Below, one piece after another: positions 61,803 through 64,000 of a stretch of 64,000 nt of DNA. This DNA is from an uncultured Flavobacteriaceae bacterium (GTDB taxonomy: Bacteria > Bacteroidota > Bacteroidia > Flavobacteriales > Flavobacteriaceae). Under the pieces are notes generated by a model that was not told the DNA's origin, made no database searches, and saw nothing but the letters and a program-made list of their open reading frames with translations. Made by a program: the position numbers and the translations under genes. Position 1 is the first letter of the stretch, and every line of letters starts with the position of its first letter. The stretch spans positions 1 to 64,000 of the forward strand of contig CALFUL010000026.1 of assembly GCA_937929935.1 (NCBI GenBank), given 5' to 3'.

Positions 61803-62141
61803 ATGAACCCAAAATTTAAGGTTGAATTACTTGAAGAAGTAAATTATTTTTTGGACAAGCTCAATGAAAAAGCGCGTGAAAAAATCATCTATAATATTCG
61901 CAAATCACAAGTTATAAATGACAATGAACTGTTCAAAAAACTAAACAAAAACGTTTGGGAATTTCGGACTCTTCACAGTAAAATCAAATACAGACTTTTC
62001 GCATTTTGGGACAAAACTGACAAAAAGGAAACAGTCGTAATCTCAACGCACGGAATTGAAAAGAAAACCCAAAAGACACCGAAAAAGGAGATTGAAAAGA
62101 CGGAAAGAATTATGAAGGAATATTTTGAATCTAAAAAATAA
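61803..62141 (+). CDS. higB: HigB-like toxin (phage-derived Gp49-like, RelE/ParE superfamily)
   Basis: A 112-residue basic protein of the Gp49-like HigB subgroup, probably a ribosome-dependent mRNA interferase. It shows VNYFLDKLNEKAREKI, LFKKLNKNVWEFRTLHSKIKYRLFAFWD (in pieces) and VVISTHGIEKKTQKTPKKEIEKTE, the usual end of the fold with a lysine-rich helix. The toxin gene precedes the antitoxin gene, the order typical of hig systems. A promoter (61755) and two inverted repeats lie upstream. Confidence 0.9.
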   Translation: MNPKFKVELLEEVNYFLDKLNEKAREKIIYNIRKSQVINDNELFKKLNKNVWEFRTLHSKIKYRLFAFWDKTDKKETVVISTHGIEKKTQKTPKKEIEKTERIMKEYFESKK

Positions 62142-62145
62142 CGAT

Positions 62146-62472
62146 ATGAAAAAGCAAGGAATGAAAACCTATAGTTTGGACGAAGTTACCGATAAGCATA
62201 TCGGGAAGAAAGGAACAGCCAAAAGAGACCAATTTGAAAATGAATTGAGGCTTGACTTAATTGGAAAGGCGATAAAACAAGCACGAAAGGAAAGAAAACT
62301 TACCCAAGCACAATTAGGGGAGTTAATCGGTGTTCAAAAAGCACAGATTTCCAAAATTGAAAACAATCTTACAGATGCGAGATTTGAAACAATTTTAAAA
62401 GTTTTCAGAGCATTAAATGCCAAGATTAATTTCAATGTAGAATTACTGAATCAAAGCCTGAATTTGACGTAG
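62146..62472 (+). CDS. higA: HigA-like antitoxin (XRE-family HTH)
   Basis: A 108-residue protein. The N-terminal segment (about 1-40) would neutralise the toxin; the HTH domain (about 45-100) reads IGKAIKQARKERKLTQAQLGELIGVQKAQISKIENN in pieces, the classical XRE pattern. The ATG at 62146 is preferred, 4 bp after the toxin stop; an ATG seven codons earlier overlaps the toxin gene. Antitoxins of this kind usually repress their own promoter by binding inverted repeats, and two such repeats lie upstream of higB. Confidence 0.9.
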   Translation: MKKQGMKTYSLDEVTDKHIGKKGTAKRDQFENELRLDLIGKAIKQARKERKLTQAQLGELIGVQKAQISKIENNLTDARFETILKVFRALNAKINFNVELLNQSLNLT

Positions 62473-62772
62473 TTTGCGGGAAGCACTAAGCACAATTATG
62501 CCTAAACGTAATGCGGGGGTTTGGGCTAAATCAAAAGGTTTGCGTATTTTTATGATGTCCGCAAAATCTTTGGCCCCGAAGCGTCGGGGTTGCTTTAAAC
62601 AAAAAAGATAAAACAAAACAAAAAGATTTGGCTAATTGCATGGCGGAGAGTTTACGATAATCTAAACCCACACTACGCATAGCCTGACCGTTACAACAAA
62701 TAGCTCTAAAAAAGTAAATTCGGAACTGAATTTTTAAAAGTTGAAAGTTTAAATAAATGATTTTTTTAAATC
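62473..62772. other. 300-bp intergenic region after higBA
   Basis: No gene is seen. It contains the first copy of the 74-bp direct repeat (62560-62633) and an imperfect inverted repeat near the right end (AAAGTTG and CAACTTT around 62738-62782) that may terminate the minus-strand gene. Confidence 0.55.
62560..62633. repeat. 74-bp direct repeat, copy 1
   Basis: Identical over 74 bp to 63862-63935. It starts CGCAAAATCTTTGGCCCCGA and ends AACAAAAAGATTTGGCT, and contains a hairpin, CCCCGA-AGCG-TCGGGG. Both copies are preceded by a TTATGA-like stretch, so similarity extends slightly left. Confidence 0.95.
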
Positions 62773-63471
62773 CTACAACTTTCCTAAGGCGTATGAAAAT
62801 TTAATATAAGGTGTAACTATTCTAAAACTAGTAGTGTAGAAAGCACCTCCGCTTGAAAGATATAAACCGGCCATCACACTTACACGACTTTTTCTATATC
62901 CAATAGCAAAATTAGTTCCGAAATTCCTAAAACTTAATTGAGATTGAATCCAAAGTGGATCATCTATGTCCCCAATGGGCTCAACAAAGACAAAGTCTGA
63001 ACCACCATTAAATGAAGAAATCCCAATCCTGAAAAATATTTCATCTCCTTTAGATGAAATTTTAAAATATCTCGTTAATGATAAATGAAAACCCTGCAAA
63101 AGTTCTTTTTGACTCTTAGAAGCAGAAAGGATTTCTCCTAGTTGATTAAAATCATATAATAAGGTTCTATATCTAAAACTATGATCCAGACTTAGACTGA
63201 GGTTTTTACTTAAAAAAAAATCTAACCCATAACTCAAGGCAGGTCCCGAATGCAATAAATCAACGTTTGTAAAGACGGCATAATTTTCTAGAGATGCGCC
63301 GTCATTTGGTAAAGGCGTTATTCGAAATTCGCTGCCTAGTCTAAAAAACAATTGTTTTTTACGAGACTCTAGTATATTTTTATCCTCTATTTTTTTTTCA
63401 ATCGTCTGCGAAGCTAAAAGAAAAGGGATGAAAAACAGAATCAACAAAAAGCATTTAAACATATTATTCAT
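62773..63471 (-). CDS. Putative outer-membrane beta-barrel protein
   Basis: A 232-residue exported protein (signal peptide MNNMFKCFLLILFFIPFLLASQ). The rest consists of alternating amphipathic strands (KKQLFFRLGSEFRITPL, LSLSLDHSFRYRTLLYDF, FFRIGISSFNGG, GTNFAIGYRKSRVSVMAGLYLS, PYIKFSYALGKL), typical of a small outer-membrane barrel. I recognise no family. It stands alone between the two 74-bp repeats, which suggests a separately acquired cassette. An ATG three codons later is an alternative start. Confidence 0.7.
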   Translation of the reverse strand: MNNMFKCFLLILFFIPFLLASQTIEKKIEDKNILESRKKQLFFRLGSEFRITPLPNDGASLENYAVFTNVDLLHSGPALSYGLDFFLSKNLSLSLDHSFRYRTLLYDFNQLGEILSASKSQKELLQGFHLSLTRYFKISSKGDEIFFRIGISSFNGGSDFVFVEPIGDIDDPLWIQSQLSFRNFGTNFAIGYRKSRVSVMAGLYLSSGGAFYTTSFRIVTPYIKFSYALGKL

Positions 63472-63861
63472 ATAAAAATATTTTAAAATTACTATAAGAT
63501 TAAAGTTATATTCAATTAACTTTTATGAAGGAAAAATAGTATCTTTCGTTAAAACTCCTATCTAAGAAAACGTTAAATTACTTACAGTAAAAAACACCTA
63601 TTGAAATTTATTACCTTAAAATTCTCCCAAAATAGATCAGTTAAAAACACGAATAAATGATACTAAAATTTGAAATGGGATTTTCACTTGGACAGAGTTA
63701 ATCGGAATGGATTTCTGAGCAAGTTTGCGCAAGGGGCATTACGCTCTAACGGAAAAAAAGCAGTATGCGCTTACTCTTATGTGTCGCTACGTGTTGTAAC
63801 AAAACCTATAAACAATACGAGCTTCGGGCTTAATCGAAAGGTCTGTGTATATTTATGAGGT
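63472..63861. other. Intergenic region without recognisable genes
   Basis: An AT-rich stretch with the presumed promoter of the barrel gene at its left. A plus-strand frame at 63670-63858 (62 codons, TTG start) has an unconvincing composition and no known motif; I do not count it as a gene. GTTGTAAC at 63795-63802 is an inverted copy of GTTACAAC at 62691-62698 on the other side of the barrel gene. Confidence 0.5.
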
Positions 63862-63935
63862 CGCAAAATCTTTGGCCCCGAAGCGTCGGGGTTGCTTTAA
63901 ACAAAAAAGATAAAACAAAACAAAAAGATTTGGCT
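63862..63935. repeat. 74-bp direct repeat, copy 2
   Basis: Identical to 62560-62633 over 74 bp, in the same orientation and 1302 bp downstream (start to start). The window ends 65 bp further on, so whether more copies follow is unknown. Confidence 0.95.
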
Positions 63936-64000
63936 TGTGACTAAACCGAAAGTATTCGCTTATTTTCTGCCCAACTTGCCATATATTTAACGTTAAAATA

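Noticed and set aside
63670-63858. Plus-strand 62-codon frame near the right end
   Set aside because: TTG start, no ribosome-binding context, no recognisable motif, and located in a repeat-rich non-coding stretch.
62560-63935. Insertion sequence or integron cassette with attC sites
   Set aside because: No transposase or integrase gene lies between or next to the repeats, and the R' and R'' core sites of attC are not present in the right arrangement, so I report only direct repeats.

Overview
The window reads as a chromosomal segment of an AT-rich marine-type member of the Bacteroidota, most likely family Flavobacteriaceae; the genus cannot be fixed from sequence alone. The grounds are family-specific genes (rpoZ-like omega, DUF4835, DUF6913, DUF2490, 2TM-domain proteins, a LETM1-related protein, a propeller-type sensor kinase), TAnnTTTG-type promoters in place of E. 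coli-like -10 boxes, few Shine-Dalgarno sequences, and inverted repeats that resemble flavobacterial intergenic elements.

Layout. 1-1.7 kb: the 3' end of a potassium-channel-like gene, miaA and gntK. 1.7-13.2 kb: a long minus-strand housekeeping block, in transcription order DUF6913, dapA, bamD, rpoZ, coaBC, DUF4835, recN, fabI, a GT2 glycosyltransferase, coaE, and a sensor kinase/OmpR-type regulator pair. 13.2-18 kb (plus): a 5'-nucleotidase split into two overlapping genes, an acetyltransferase, a NIPSNAP-like secreted protein, and pabB/pabC. 18-26 kb (mostly minus): an M23 peptidase, a three-gene membrane-protein cluster of unknown function, a five-domain ThuA/sugar-dehydrogenase/PKD/cytochrome/CBM lipoprotein, a frameshifted YdeI-family gene and an MFS transporter. 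26-43 kb (plus): cyanophycinase-like peptidase, CDP-alcohol phosphatidyltransferase, amidohydrolase, methyltransferase, propeller sensor kinase, sortilin-like propeller protein, DUF2490, hydrolase-OsmC fusion, Cu/Zn SOD and an RND exporter.

43-48 kb holds the most unusual locus: a LETM1-related gene convergent with a minus-strand operon made of a LytS-type kinase that carries a C-terminal 2TM domain, four consecutive stand-alone 2TM proteins and a LytTR response regulator. 48.5-61.6 kb returns to mixed genes: FAD oxidoreductase, lectin-like secreted protein, DEAD-box helicase, PaiB- and TfoX-like proteins, OxyR, PBP4-type carboxypeptidase, NUDIX hydrolase, M81 peptidase and DUF2461.

The last 2.4 kb looks accessory: a higBA toxin-antitoxin pair preceded by two inverted repeats, then a lone outer-membrane-type protein lying between two identical 74-bp direct repeats, with little other coding content.

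The best candidates for something under-described are the 2TM array, the repeat-bounded segment at the right end, and the uncharacterised cluster at 18.9-20.7 kb. No rRNA, tRNA, CRISPR array or transposase gene was recognised.
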